Below, one piece after another: positions 43,965 to 53,172 of a DNA stretch of 64,000 nt (its first letter is position 1; every line of letters begins with the position of its first letter). The position numbers were made by a program, and so were the translations under genes. Source of the DNA: Flammeovirgaceae bacterium BBD 1991-12 (GTDB lineage Bacteria; Bacteroidota; Bacteroidia; Cytophagales; Cyclobacteriaceae); contig LYSV01000016.1 in the NCBI GenBank assembly GCA_001657315.1, positions 1-64,000 of the forward strand. Direction: 5' to 3'. The notes below the pieces were generated by a model. It was not told the DNA's origin, made no database searches, and saw only the letters and a program-made list of their open reading frames with translations.

Positions 43965-46459
43965 AATTTGTAGGTAACAGTCAGTAAAGCATTACGAGGT
44001 GCGCCTGGGAATAACCGGGCATAGTTGAGCGCTCCCACCCAGAAGATCTCATCCAACAGGTTGTTCATTTTTGCCATCAACTGTAGGTTTGAATTGTTGG
44101 GTTGATAATAAACTGCTGCATCAAATACGGTGAAAGCAGGGACAATAAAATCTCTTGTAAACCATGGCACCCTGTCTCCACTGTGTTGAACTCCTAGCCC
44201 AAGGCCTAACCCGCTGAGGGCGCTGTTATTATTAAAATCATACCTCATCCACAAGTTGGCATTATTGGCCGGTGTGTTTTCTTTTCGTTCACCAACCAAT
44301 GTTTCATCAGCATCTTCTACAATTTCCGCGTCAATAAAGCTGTAAGAGGCATTTACCTGTAAGTTTGGAAGCACATAGCCCGCCACATCCCATTCAAAAC
44401 CCCTACTTCTATCCGCGCCTCTTTGTACAAGTAAGTCAGGGTCCAGCTCCGAGGGGATCAAAATGTTTTCCTGGTTGATCTCGTAACACGCCACTGTCAT
44501 GGTGATATCACCATCAAAAAACACCCCTTTGGCTCCTATTTCTTTTAAATCACTGATCAATGGGTCGAACTGAGCAGCGGAATTGGGGTCCCAGAAAAAG
44601 CGCTCCGTATTAGGCATCAGGTCGGTTGTGTTTGATTGGGGCTGAAAACCTTCCAGGTAAGTGGCATATACATTGATGTTTTTGGTCAGTTCGTAGCTTA
44701 AGCCAAGCCTTGGTATAAATGCTTCATTGCGAAAAACCTGCTCATCGGCCTGTTCGTAGTTGGTGACGTCTCTAAACCATTCATACCTTACGCTCAGCAA
44801 GGCGGTAAGCTTCCCAACTTTCAATTGTTCCTGGATATAGGCAGCATGGGTGACCGATAAGTTGGCAGGGATGGCAAAAATAGAGTTGATCACATAACCC
44901 TGTATGTTTCTGATGGCATTGGATGGGTTGCTCAGGTTAAAGTGGTCTACGTTGGGCCTGGGCAGGCTCACGCCATCGATTTCAATGAACTGAAAGTCAG
45001 CGGCATCGGCAGGGTCATAAGTTCTGCTTGTGGTCCCATCGTTTCTTAGAAAGCCTCTGGCAGTGTTCTGTCCACCACCGTTGGTGCGATGCCATCTATG
45101 CAAATCATAACCCACCAGTAGCCTGTGCCCAATGGTGCCTGACATGAGGTCGAAGTTGAAATAAGCGTTGAGGTTGTCTACATCCCAGAGTTGCTGACGC
45201 TGAGAAAACCGTAAAGCCATCAGGTTATCCACCGTGTTCCCCATACTATCAACGGCAAACCTGTTTTCGGCCCGGTGTTCCTGCAAGTCCTCCCGCCATA
45301 TTTGCTTCATGTAGGCACCGTTGAAACTGGCTTTTTCAGAAAACTTCTCGGAGAGGCTGGTGGTCATGATCCATTGTTCGGATTGGAAAAAATCATTAGT
45401 CGCCCCAAGGTTTAAGCTGATAGGAGTACTGTTTAAATCAGTTTCACCCGGAATAGCACCAAATATAGGTTGTCCCCTGTCCAGGTTACCTAAAGAATTG
45501 TCGTAGATCAGCTCTACGTTGATTGCCGTTTTTTCATCAGGTACGTAACTAAAAGATGGAGACACCAACAGTGCATTGTTTTGAACAAGGCTCCTGAATG
45601 ATTCAGCCCTTTGCACACCTGCATTAAGCCTGTAAAGTATCTTGCCTTTTTTATCCAACGGGCCCGTAAAATCAAGTGCACCTCGCAGGGTGCTAAAGCT
45701 TCCTACACTCATACTTACCTCCTTGCGGTCCTCGGAAAGTGGTTTTTTTGTTACCATGTTAATGCTACCCCCGGGATCTACACTTGAGAATGTCACCGAA
45801 GCAGGACCTTTCAATACCTCAACCCGCTCGATATTGGAAGTGATCGGCTGAAGAAAATAGAACTGCCTGGTCCTCATTCCGTTGAGTATCTGACCGGATT
45901 CGTTTTGGCTAATGCCCCGAATATTAAAATGATTGTAGAAACTTGAGTTGGAGACACCACTTACGGTTTTAACGGCATCAGCTATTTGGAATGCCTGCCG
46001 GTCTGTTATGAGTTCTTTGGTGATCGCAATCAGCGCCTGCGGAAGCTCCTTGTTTTTGATACCGGTCTTGGTTGCAGAAAAAGAATAATCACTGTTGTAG
46101 TCTTGTTGTGCTCGGCCGATTATTTCTACCCCCTGAAGTTCTAATTTGTCTTCCTCTACTCTGATTTCTCCCAGATCGTATGTTTTATTTTCGTCAATTC
46201 TCAACGTCTGCCTATGGGTTTTAAAACCAATGTATCGTAATTCCAGTTGATAATCTCCCATGTCGACCAGTGAAATGTTAAAGCCACCATTTACATCAGT
46301 AATTGTTCCTTCTACCTGATCATCTTTGGTAAGGGAAACGGTAACTCCCGGAAGGGTCTCTCCTTTAGGGTTCAGTATTCTTCCCTTAACCTGAATTTGA
46401 GCAAAAGAATGTGCAGTCACAATTAAAGATGATACCAAAAACAAATATTTGGGCTGCAT
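43961..46459 (-). CDS. TonB-dependent receptor, siderophore-receptor type, in zinc-associated operon
   Basis: An 832-aa outer-membrane receptor. Signal peptide (QPKYLFLVSSLIVTAHSFAQ), CarboxypepD_reg domain (about 22-105: GRILNPKGETLPGVTVSLTK), plug (about 125-245: 'ALIAITKELITDRQAFQIAD', 'NIRGISQNESGQILNGMRTR', 'RVEVLKGPASVTFSSVDPGG') and a barrel ending APRNALLTVTYKF. The plug resembles ferric-siderophore receptors, yet the operon is rich in zinc-shortage families, so a zinc-chelate or metallophore is the more likely cargo. It lies between an ABC ATPase and two exporter permeases. Confidence 0.87.
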   Translation of the reverse strand: MQPKYLFLVSSLIVTAHSFAQIQVKGRILNPKGETLPGVTVSLTKDDQVEGTITDVNGGFNISLVDMGDYQLELRYIGFKTHRQTLRIDENKTYDLGEIRVEEDKLELQGVEIIGRAQQDYNSDYSFSATKTGIKNKELPQALIAITKELITDRQAFQIADAVKTVSGVSNSSFYNHFNIRGISQNESGQILNGMRTRQFYFLQPITSNIERVEVLKGPASVTFSSVDPGGSINMVTKKPLSEDRKEVSMSVGSFSTLRGALDFTGPLDKKGKILYRLNAGVQRAESFRSLVQNNALLVSPSFSYVPDEKTAINVELIYDNSLGNLDRGQPIFGAIPGETDLNSTPISLNLGATNDFFQSEQWIMTTSLSEKFSEKASFNGAYMKQIWREDLQEHRAENRFAVDSMGNTVDNLMALRFSQRQQLWDVDNLNAYFNFDLMSGTIGHRLLVGYDLHRWHRTNGGGQNTARGFLRNDGTTSRTYDPADAADFQFIEIDGVSLPRPNVDHFNLSNPSNAIRNIQGYVINSIFAIPANLSVTHAAYIQEQLKVGKLTALLSVRYEWFRDVTNYEQADEQVFRNEAFIPRLGLSYELTKNINVYATYLEGFQPQSNTTDLMPNTERFFWDPNSAAQFDPLISDLKEIGAKGVFFDGDITMTVACYEINQENILIPSELDPDLLVQRGADRSRGFEWDVAGYVLPNLQVNASYSFIDAEIVEDADETLVGERKENTPANNANLWMRYDFNNNSALSGLGLGLGVQHSGDRVPWFTRDFIVPAFTVFDAAVYYQPNNSNLQLMAKMNNLLDEIFWVGALNYARLFPGAPRNALLTVTYKF

Positions 46460-46468
46460 AGTGATCTG

Positions 46469-47164
46469 TTATATTGTTTTCAGATAAAGCTCTTGTAGCT
46501 CGTTTGCACTGATATTCGTTGTTTTAGTAGAGTGAATGAGTTTTCCTTCTTTCATGATCCCGATCCTGTTACCTACATTAACTGCATTGAAAATGTCATG
46601 GGTAGCCATGAAAACAGACTTGTCTTCTTTGGCCAGCTCTTTACATATGGATGTGAACTCATCCGTTGCCTTGGGATCTAAACCAGAGGTAGGCTCGTCC
46701 ATGAATATGACTTTCGCTTTTTTCGATAATGCTATGGCTATTCCTACTTTTTGTCGCATTCCCTTTGAATAGGAGGAAAGTTTCTTTTCGTGGTCCTTTT
46801 CATCCAGGCCTGACTTATTCAGTAATGCTGTCAGTTCATTTTTGGTATGCTTATGCCCTGAAAGTCTGCTAAAAAACTTCAGGTTCTCAATGCCATTCAT
46901 GTTTCCATATAGCTGAACCACTTCCGGTATATAGGCAATCATTTGGTTTGTTATTCGCTTTTTCTGCCCAACCTCAACCCCGTTGATCAACGCCTTGCCA
47001 CTGGTAGCACCGATCAGTCCCAGAAACAGATTGATAGTAGTTGTCTTGCCAGCACCGTTTTGACCAAGCAAACAATACACTTCTCCCTGATCCACTGTCA
47101 GGTTTAAATTGACAAGTGCATCATACCTCCCATACCTTTTTGATAGATTAATAGCTTCCAGCAT
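46469..47164 (-). CDS. ABC transporter ATP-binding protein (ABC-2 exporter class)
   Basis: A 231-aa ATPase with Walker A (LLGQNGAGKTTTINLFLGLI, about 32-51), signature (LSSYSKGMRQKVGIAIALSK), Walker B (KVIFMDEPTSGLDPKA) and H-loop (FMATHDIFNAVN). CcmA/drug-exporter class, matching the two DUF3526 permeases downstream in the same run. It follows the COG0523 GTPase by 15 bases and precedes the TonB receptor by 9 bases. Confidence 0.92.
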   Translation of the reverse strand: MLEAINLSKRYGRYDALVNLNLTVDQGEVYCLLGQNGAGKTTTINLFLGLIGATSGKALINGVEVGQKKRITNQMIAYIPEVVQLYGNMNGIENLKFFSRLSGHKHTKNELTALLNKSGLDEKDHEKKLSSYSKGMRQKVGIAIALSKKAKVIFMDEPTSGLDPKATDEFTSICKELAKEDKSVFMATHDIFNAVNVGNRIGIMKEGKLIHSTKTTNISANELQELYLKTI

Positions 47165-47179
47165 ATCTGATAGTTTTTT

Positions 47180-48403
47180 TCATATCGGCCAATCGTCAAT
47201 GAACCTATTCCCTGATTGCATGCCTGTGATATCCAGATCATTGACGAGGCATTTGTCCAGTTCAGCGGTGATCTTTTCCTTTTCCATGTCCATTCCAATG
47301 AATACTAATTCGCTCATACGGTCGCCCCACTGCTTATGCCATTTCGCCTGGATCTCCTCCTGGTTTTCCAGGTAGGCGGGGCTCATGGCCCGTTCTTTCA
47401 TGGGCACACTGGCCCACCACCGGCCGTAGATCTCCGCTTTCATTGATCCCCCGGCCTGGCTCCACAATATGGCATGGTCCGGCCGGGATGCCAACCAGAA
47501 GATCCCTTTGCTGCGCACCACTGCTGGAGGAAAATGACGGCTGACGTATTGCAGGAAACGCTGCGGATGGAAGGGCTTTGCCTGCCGGTAAACAAATGAG
47601 CTGATACCGTACTCTTCTGTTTCCGGGCTATGTGCGATACCCTTCTGTGCCAGCTCCAGCTCCTTCTGCCATCCTGCCGATTGCTCGGCAATTTCATAAT
47701 CAAACAAGCCTGTATCCAGGATTTCCTTTGGGTCAATCTTACTGTGGGTGGTGCGAATGATCCTGGCAGTAGGGTTTAGCTTGTGCAGTGTTTTTTCCAG
47801 TAAGCCCAATTGGTTTTCAGTCACCAGGTCTGATTTGTTCAGGATGATCACGTTGGCAAATTCCACCTGGTCGGTCAGCAGGTTGACAATGGAACGCTGA
47901 TCTGCCTGGTCGTCCGTCATGCCTCGACTCACAATAGTGTCAGCGCTGCCGAAGTCATTAAAAAAATTGAAGGCATCCACCACGGTGACCATCGTGTCCA
48001 GCCGGCTTATTTTGGTAAGGTCGTACAATTCATCTCCTGTGGCAAAAGAAAAGGTCTGGGCTACCGGTATAGGCTCGGAGATCCCCGTGCTTTCGATCAG
48101 CAGATAATCGAACTTTTTCATTTTGGCCAGCTTCTCCACTTCGATCATCAGATCTTCACGAAGTGTACAGCAGATGCACCCGTTACTCATTTCCACCAGT
48201 TTTTCATCTGTACGGGAAAGTTTGGTTCCGTTGGCAACGAGTTTTTCATCGATGTTCACTTCACTCATATCATTGACGATCACGGCTACTTTTAAGCCCT
48301 CACGGTTATTGAGGACATGATTGAGCAGCGTGGTCTTACCGGCACCCAGGAAACCGCTGAGAACGGTAACGGGAAGTTTTTTCTTTTTCTTCAATAGATC
48401 CAT
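47180..48403 (-). CDS. COG0523 (YciC/ZNG-like) metallochaperone GTPase
   Basis: A 407-aa GTPase of the size of the YciC/ZigA group. Walker [21 protein letters not shown] (about 12-31), metal motif [20 protein letters not shown], '[20 protein letters not shown]', guanine motif '[10 protein letters not shown]' and a CobW_C domain in the last third ([20 protein letters not shown]). Such proteins hand zinc to essential enzymes when it is scarce and are classic Zur targets. First intact gene of the leftward run; about 580 bases upstream lies a Zur-box-like palindrome (48981-48995), with a receptor remnant between. Its 5' end is duplicated at 39322-39610. Confidence 0.92.
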   Translation of the reverse strand: MDLLKKKKKLPVTVLSGFLGAGKTTLLNHVLNNREGLKVAVIVNDMSEVNIDEKLVANGTKLSRTDEKLVEMSNGCICCTLREDLMIEVEKLAKMKKFDYLLIESTGISEPIPVAQTFSFATGDELYDLTKISRLDTMVTVVDAFNFFNDFGSADTIVSRGMTDDQADQRSIVNLLTDQVEFANVIILNKSDLVTENQLGLLEKTLHKLNPTARIIRTTHSKIDPKEILDTGLFDYEIAEQSAGWQKELELAQKGIAHSPETEEYGISSFVYRQAKPFHPQRFLQYVSRHFPPAVVRSKGIFWLASRPDHAILWSQAGGSMKAEIYGRWWASVPMKERAMSPAYLENQEEIQAKWHKQWGDRMSELVFIGMDMEKEKITAELDKCLVNDLDITGMQSGNRFIDDWPI

Positions 48404-48603
48404 TTTTCCTGATTTGTTTTCCTGTGTTTTTTCTTTAAAGACTTGTTCATATATGCAATATTCGACTGTGTTGACAGGGTCGTGTGATCCTCAATGACAG
48501 TGCCGGGCTGCTCCCGGCTTCGAATATCATCAATCCAGGTACTGTTTGTGTATTGTTTCTCCAAAGCGTTTTCATTCGAAAGGAAGTGTATTTGATATTT
48601 ATT

Positions 48604-48902
48604 TCACAGGAATAAGTAGTTCAGTTTGATACCTGCGTAGTAGTTGCGATCCATGGCTGGATCGAAGAAGCCGCCAAACCCGGAGTTCAAGCCATGCATC
48701 TGGCTATACTCGTTGTCCAGTGCGTTATTAATCCCGCCATAAAGGTTGATCCGAAATGTATCTCCCAGCTTCCTTTCCATCCCTGGTTTTACATCGAGTA
48801 ACTGATAACTGTTATCGGTAGCATCATTCGCATTATTCAGATAGATCTCATCAAAAAAGCTGTAGTCCCAAAGAAATACATGCCAATCGATGATCTTACG
48901 TC
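48604..48902 (-). pseudogene. C-terminal remnant of a TonB-dependent receptor
   Basis: On the minus strand about 95 codons read as the last barrel strands of a TonB receptor: DWHVFLWDYSFFDEIYLNNA, then 'DNSYQLLDVKPGMERKLGDT', NLYGGINNALDNEYSQMHGL and DRNYYAGIKLNYLFL before TGA at 48604-48606. Everything upstream of this is gone, and the fragment lies only about 80 bases from the Zur-box-like palindrome, so a deletion has brought the promoter close to the tail. It was probably the original first gene of the zinc-associated operon. Confidence 0.8.
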
Positions 48903-48980
48903 AACACCTGTGACCACCGCTTTGAGCCTATTTGGATTATGAAATTTACCATGACGAAAGTATGGCAAAATAAAATTATT

Positions 48981-48995
48981 TGCAACAATGTTGCA
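48981..48995 (-). promoter_or_regulatory. Zur-box-like palindrome upstream of zinc-associated run
   Basis: TGCAACAATGTTGCA, a perfect 15-bp palindrome, shares GCAACATTGTTGC (other strand) with the site at 31251-31263. It lies upstream of the receptor remnant and the twelve-gene leftward run, so one regulator can control both ends of the 18-kb island. The reader is inferred to be Zur from the genes it precedes. Confidence 0.68.
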
Positions 48996-49286
48996 TTTAA
49001 TTATGTGCAAGGTGATTATCAAGTATCTATGCACGACTTGAAAGGGAAAAGTGTTGGGGCTTTTGAATCTATGCTTTGTTTACAGTAACTCGTTGTGCTT
49101 GTCAGGTTACAATGACTTTAACAATATTACTGTTCGACCTATACCGTCAAAAATGAAAAAAAGCTGTTTAGTCATTCCTGGCGGCCATAGAGGGAAGGAA
49201 AGCAGGAGATCAGCCCATTGAATCCTGTACGGGATCTGTTTTGTCGGGTATGAACTTCAATATGTTTAACCTGCCTAAAAATAAAA

Positions 49287-49311
49287 AAGCCTCAGAAATT
49301 TCCTGAGGCTT
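49287..49311 (-). terminator. Terminator downstream of tRNA genes
   Basis: A 9-bp perfect stem (AAGCCTCAG 49287-49295 / CTGAGGCTT 49303-49311) followed on the minus strand by TTTTTA. It lies 22 bases past the tRNA-Leu 3' end and ends the tRNA transcript. The same AGCCTC-AGAAATTT core occurs in the terminator at 22763. Confidence 0.75.
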
Positions 49312-49332
49312 GTAACTCTTTGATAATCAAAG

Positions 49333-49417
49333 TACCCGGGGCGGGACTTGAACCCGCACGGACGCAATGTCCACAGGATTTTAAGTCCTGCGTGTCTACC
49401 AATTCCACCACCCGGGC
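49333..49417 (-). tRNA. tRNA-Leu (anticodon TAA)
   Basis: An 85-nt class II tRNA on the minus strand. The acceptor stem GCCCGGG pairs with CCCGGGT (one G-T pair), the anticodon arm is CAGGA-CTTAAAA-TCCTG giving anticodon TAA, the long variable arm typical of Leu is present, and the T arm GCGGG-TTCAAGT-CCCGC is perfect. CCA is not encoded. It reads UUA/UUG codons. Confidence 0.95.
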
Positions 49418-49437
49418 CTGTCTGCCGACAGGCAGGC
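49417..49437. repeat. REP-like palindrome at tRNA-Leu 5' end
   Basis: CCTGTC-TGCC-GACAGG (49417-49432) plus trailing CAGGC forms a short GC-rich hairpin touching the first base of tRNA-Leu. Related palindromes at 49477-49496 and 49670-49687 share the CTGCCTG/CAGGCAG core. Confidence 0.6.
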
Positions 49438-49476
49438 ATCAATTATCGTGTAGTTTGATATTGCCACTAAAAACAA

Positions 49477-49496
49477 TGCCTGCATAAGAGCAGGCA
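49477..49496. repeat. REP-like palindrome between the two tRNAs
   Basis: TGCCTG (49477-49482) and CAGGCA (49491-49496) form a hairpin with an 8-nt loop, related to the neighbours on each side. Confidence 0.5.
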
Positions 49497-49517
49497 GATT
49501 TCCCTTTCGGAACTGAG

Positions 49518-49590
49518 AGCGAGAAACGGGGTTCGAACCCGCGACCTCAACCTTGGCAAGGTTGCGCTCTACCAGCTGAGCTATTCTCGC
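49518..49590 (-). tRNA. tRNA-Gly (anticodon GCC)
   Basis: A 73-nt tRNA on the minus strand: acceptor GCGAGAA/TTCTCGC, D arm AGCTCAGCTGGTAGAGC, anticodon arm CAACC-TTGCCAA-GGTTG with anticodon GCC, T arm CGGGGTTCGAACCCCG-like (GCGGGTTCGAACCCCGT). CCA is not encoded. It reads GGC/GGU codons and lies 100 bases upstream of tRNA-Leu, probably co-transcribed. Confidence 0.95.
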
Positions 49591-49669
49591 TTTTTGTGAA
49601 CCAGTCCTGTTTAATGTTGAGCCCGGTTCTGAGAAAACCTGATTTGTCTGATGCTCAGCTTACTGAGCC

Positions 49670-49687
49670 CTGCCTGCCGGCAGGCAG
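49670..49687. repeat. REP-like palindrome upstream of tRNA-Gly
   Basis: CTGCCTGCCGGCAGGCAG, a perfect 18-bp palindrome, the best-preserved of the three around the tRNA pair. It lies between glnS and the tRNAs. Confidence 0.65.
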
Positions 49688-49790
49688 ATATTCTCGTTTT
49701 TATTATATCCGCCGGAATCGTTTTTCAAGCGGACTGCAAATTTAAGTAAGGCGGATCAATTTACAACAATCCATGCCAAATTTCTTGTTA

Positions 49791-51464
49791 TTATTTGTTG
49801 CCTTGTTTTGCCCAGTTGTCCCTGAGAGTGACTGTGCGGTTGAAAACCTTTTTGTCATCAGTGGAGTCCCTGTCCACAATAAAATACCCCTGGCGTTCGA
49901 ACTGGAACTGATCGCCCACCTCAGCATGGGACAGTGAAGGTTCTATCTTTACATTACCAAGCACCTCCATGGATCCCGGATTGAGATGATTGATAAAATC
50001 GTCTTCGATCTCATTAAGATTTTCCGTAACAAAAAGCCGGTCGATCAACCTGACTTCAGCCGTATTGGCATGTCTGGCGGATACCCAACTTAACGTACCC
50101 TTCACCTTCTTGCCGCTTGTATCCTCGCCGCTTTTGGAAGCAGGATCATAGGAGCAGATGATCTCCGTTACATTCCCTTCTTCGTCTTTTTTAAAGTCCT
50201 CGCATTTAATTATATAGGCATACTTAAGTCTTACCTCCCGTCCGGGGCCCAGGCGGAAGAATTTGCGTGGAGGATCTTCCATAAAGTCTTTCCGCTCAAT
50301 GTAAAGCTCATTGGAGAAAGGAAGCTGCCTGGTGCCGGCGCTTTCATCTTCCGGATTATTGATGGCAGTGAGCATTTCCTCCTTATCTGCCGGGTAGTTG
50401 GCAATGGTAAGCTTAACGGGGTTGAGGACACCCATCACCCGGTTCGCCTTTTTGTTGAGGTCTTCTCTCACACTGTATTCCAGCAACGCTACATCTGTGA
50501 CACCGTCCCTGCGGGCTACTCCCACCTTTTCAATGAAATTTCTTATGGAGGCCGGAGTAAAACCCCGCCGGCGTATACCCGACAATGTGGGCATTCTCGG
50601 ATCATCCCAGCCGCTTACGTGACCTCCTTCTATAAGCTGAAGAAGCTTTCTTTTGCTGACAATAGTATATCCCAGGTTCAATCGTGCAAATTCGATCTGC
50701 CGCGAGGGAAAGATCTCCAGTCGCTCGATCAGCCAATCGTACAATGGCCGGTGTACCTCAAATTCCAGTGTACAAAGCGAATGAGTGATTTTCTCAAGAC
50801 TGTCTGACTGTCCATGGGCAAAATCGTAGGTGGGATAAATGCACCATTTGTTCCCGGTGCGGTGGTGCTCCACATGTCTGATGCGATAAAGAATGGGATC
50901 CCGCATGTGCATGTTCGGTGACGCCATATCGATTTTGGCGCGGAGCACCTTTGTGCCATTCTGGTATTTCCCTTCCTTCATTTCTGCGAAAAGCTTCAGA
51001 TTCTCTTCTGCTGAGCGATCCCTGAATGCACTTTCCTCCCCCGGCTGTGTTGGAGTACCTCGTTCCTCCCGGATCTGTTCTGCCGGTGTATCATCCACAT
51101 ACGCCTTGTCCTTTTTGATCAGCTTTACGGCCCATGCATAGAGCTGATCAAAATAATCTGACGCGTAGAGTGCCTCTCCTTCCCATTTATAACCCAGCCA
51201 CTCCACATCACGCTTGATGGCCTCCACATACTCAGTACTTTCCTTCTCGGGATTGGTATCGTCAAACCGGAGGTTGCAGGTGCCTCCGTATTTTTCGGCC
51301 AGTCCGAAATTCAGGACAATGGATTTGGCATGCCCTATGTGCGGATAACCGTTAGGCTCAGGCGGGAATCGTGTGTGGATCACTCCACCGTGCTTTTTTG
51401 TATTCAGATCTTCCTCTACAATCTGCTCTATAAAATTGAGTGATTTCACCTCACTGTCGCTCAT
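49791..51464 (-). CDS. glnS: Glutamine--tRNA ligase
   Basis: A 557-aa class I aminoacyl-tRNA synthetase charging tRNA-Gln. HIGH-type motif in [20 protein letters not shown] (about residues 33-52), KMSKS-type motif [13 protein letters not shown] (about 270), tRNA acceptor-binding '[20 protein letters not shown]' and two C-terminal beta-barrel domains with [15 protein letters not shown]. Full family length. A direct glutaminyl-tRNA pathway is thus used. Leftward, just upstream of the tRNA genes. Confidence 0.96.
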   Translation of the reverse strand: MSDSEVKSLNFIEQIVEEDLNTKKHGGVIHTRFPPEPNGYPHIGHAKSIVLNFGLAEKYGGTCNLRFDDTNPEKESTEYVEAIKRDVEWLGYKWEGEALYASDYFDQLYAWAVKLIKKDKAYVDDTPAEQIREERGTPTQPGEESAFRDRSAEENLKLFAEMKEGKYQNGTKVLRAKIDMASPNMHMRDPILYRIRHVEHHRTGNKWCIYPTYDFAHGQSDSLEKITHSLCTLEFEVHRPLYDWLIERLEIFPSRQIEFARLNLGYTIVSKRKLLQLIEGGHVSGWDDPRMPTLSGIRRRGFTPASIRNFIEKVGVARRDGVTDVALLEYSVREDLNKKANRVMGVLNPVKLTIANYPADKEEMLTAINNPEDESAGTRQLPFSNELYIERKDFMEDPPRKFFRLGPGREVRLKYAYIIKCEDFKKDEEGNVTEIICSYDPASKSGEDTSGKKVKGTLSWVSARHANTAEVRLIDRLFVTENLNEIEDDFINHLNPGSMEVLGNVKIEPSLSHAEVGDQFQFERQGYFIVDRDSTDDKKVFNRTVTLRDNWAKQGNK

Positions 51465-51582
51465 GGATCGCCTTCTTTTTATTGGGAATGCAAGTTTACT
51501 TAAAATTTGGCTATTGAGGGATTGCCTTCTTCAGTTATATCAGACATGGCCCTGCGCACCGGCACATGAACACCATACACAT

Positions 51583-51709
51583 CAGCACTTTAACACCTTA
51601 ACACCCCAACACGTCAAAACTCCAACACACCAGCACACCAGCACCTCAACACTTTAACACCTCAATACCTCAACACTTTAACACCCCAATACATCAACAC
51701 TTTAACACT
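51583..51709. repeat. Minisatellite with 24-bp units
   Basis: CAACACTTTAACACC recurs at 51647, 51671 and 51695, an exact 24-bp period, with a variant (CAGCACTTTAACACC) at 51583 and diverged A/C-rich units between. It fills most of the gap between glnS and the nuclease gene that starts at 51729. On one strand it contains almost no G. Confidence 0.8.
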
Positions 51710-51728
51710 TTTTTCAGAAATTAGAAGT

Positions 51729-53096
51729 GTGTATGCCATAGTAGACATAGAGACGACCGGAGGGTTTGCCGGGAGGCACAGGATTACGGAAATAGCCATT
51801 TTCATCCACAATGGAGAGGAGATCATTGAAAGTTTTGAAACACTGATCAACCCTATGCAGCACATTCCGAATTACATTACGGGACTCACAGGAATCTCCA
51901 ATGCTATGGTAACTACAGCTCCCACTTTTTCCGAAGTGGCGCCGAAAGTTTATGAGCTGATCCGGGACAGGGTATTTGTAGCGCATAACGTTCATTTTGA
52001 TTATTCATTTTTAAAAAATGCGCTTGAGGAGGAAGGCCTTGAGCTGGGGGGTAAAAAACTGTGCACTGTACGGCTCAGCAGAGGTATTTTTCCCGGTTTT
52101 CGTTCGTACGGCTTGGGCAATTTATGTGAGCAGTTGGGGATCACTATTGAAAACCGTCACCGTGCAGGAGGTGATGCAAAGGCTACCGCCATATTGTTTG
52201 ACCAACTGCTAAAGAAAAATCCCGAATTTGTCAGCATTTCCCTGCACCGGTCCTCCGGGGAAACGGTTTTGCCACCCCATCTTCCCAAAGAGGAATTTTA
52301 TAACCTTCCGGAACTGCCTGGGGTGTACTATTTTATAGATGGGAAAAATGAAGTGATCTATGTTGGTAAGGCAATAAACATCAGAAAAAGGATCAGTGGT
52401 CATTTTTCCGGACGCTCCAAGGACCCGAGAAATCAATACATAAGAAATGAAGTACATCATCTTCAGTATGAGCTGACGGGCAATGAGCTTCTGGCGCTTG
52501 TTCTTGAATCGCAGGAGATAAAGCGACTGTGGCCAAAATACAACCGTTCACAAAAATACAACAGTAATCAGTGGGGGATCTACCGGTATGAGGACCGGTC
52601 CGGCTATCATCACCTGAATGTAGGCAAGCTGGTCAATGGCATGGGTCCGCTGGCTATTTTCAACACCCACGCGGATGCCTGGCATTTTCTTCTGGAAAGG
52701 GTCAGGGAGCATGAGTTATGTCCCAAACTTTCAGGCATTCAAAAAGCGATCCATCAATGCTATGATCATGATGAAGGGCTATGCCGGGGGGCATGTGTTG
52801 GTAAGGAAGCAACTCATGAATACAATGCCAGAGTTGATACCCTTGTAGAATCCCTGTCCGTCGATGAGCATTCCTATGCAATTATGGGTGCGGGCCGGTA
52901 TGAAGATGAAAACTCCATTATCCTGGTGGAAAAGGGTAATTATATTGGCTTCGGATTTTATGATCACCGGCTTTCCGTTTCCAGCCTGGATGAAGCGCGG
53001 AGTATTGTAGAGAGCTATCCCTCGACAGTGGAAATAGACCGGTATCTTCAAAGCTATATGAACAGCCCTGTGGCTGAGGTGATTAGTCTTGAGTAA
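51729..53096 (+). CDS. DnaQ-like exonuclease fused to GIY-YIG endonuclease domain
   Basis: A 455-aa nuclease. Residues 1-165 are a DEDDh 3'-5' exonuclease (AIVDIETTGGFAG, then HNVHFDYSFL and HRAGGDAKAT); residues 195-280 are a UvrC/Cho-type GIY-YIG domain (LPELPGVYYFIDGKNEVIYV, then GKAINIRKRISGHF); the C-terminal part has a conserved CxxxLSGIQKAIHQCYDHDEG-like region with Cys residues. This fusion is a standard Bacteroidota protein for DNA repair. The start is a GTG at 51729, there being no earlier in-frame ATG; it lies 20 bases after the minisatellite, so repeat number may affect expression. Confidence 0.9.
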   Translation: MYAIVDIETTGGFAGRHRITEIAIFIHNGEEIIESFETLINPMQHIPNYITGLTGISNAMVTTAPTFSEVAPKVYELIRDRVFVAHNVHFDYSFLKNALEEEGLELGGKKLCTVRLSRGIFPGFRSYGLGNLCEQLGITIENRHRAGGDAKATAILFDQLLKKNPEFVSISLHRSSGETVLPPHLPKEEFYNLPELPGVYYFIDGKNEVIYVGKAINIRKRISGHFSGRSKDPRNQYIRNEVHHLQYELTGNELLALVLESQEIKRLWPKYNRSQKYNSNQWGIYRYEDRSGYHHLNVGKLVNGMGPLAIFNTHADAWHFLLERVREHELCPKLSGIQKAIHQCYDHDEGLCRGACVGKEATHEYNARVDTLVESLSVDEHSYAIMGAGRYEDENSIILVEKGNYIGFGFYDHRLSVSSLDEARSIVESYPSTVEIDRYLQSYMNSPVAEVISLE

Positions 53097-53172
53097 TTAA
53101 TCCGGAGTTGTGAGTTGTAAGTACGTCTCCGGTACAACCTGCTACTTAAGACTTATTACTTACTACTCAAAA

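Noticed and set aside
51583-51709. Possible CRISPR array
   Set aside because: Units are directly abutting 24-bp repeats without spacers, and no cas genes are nearby; it is a minisatellite.
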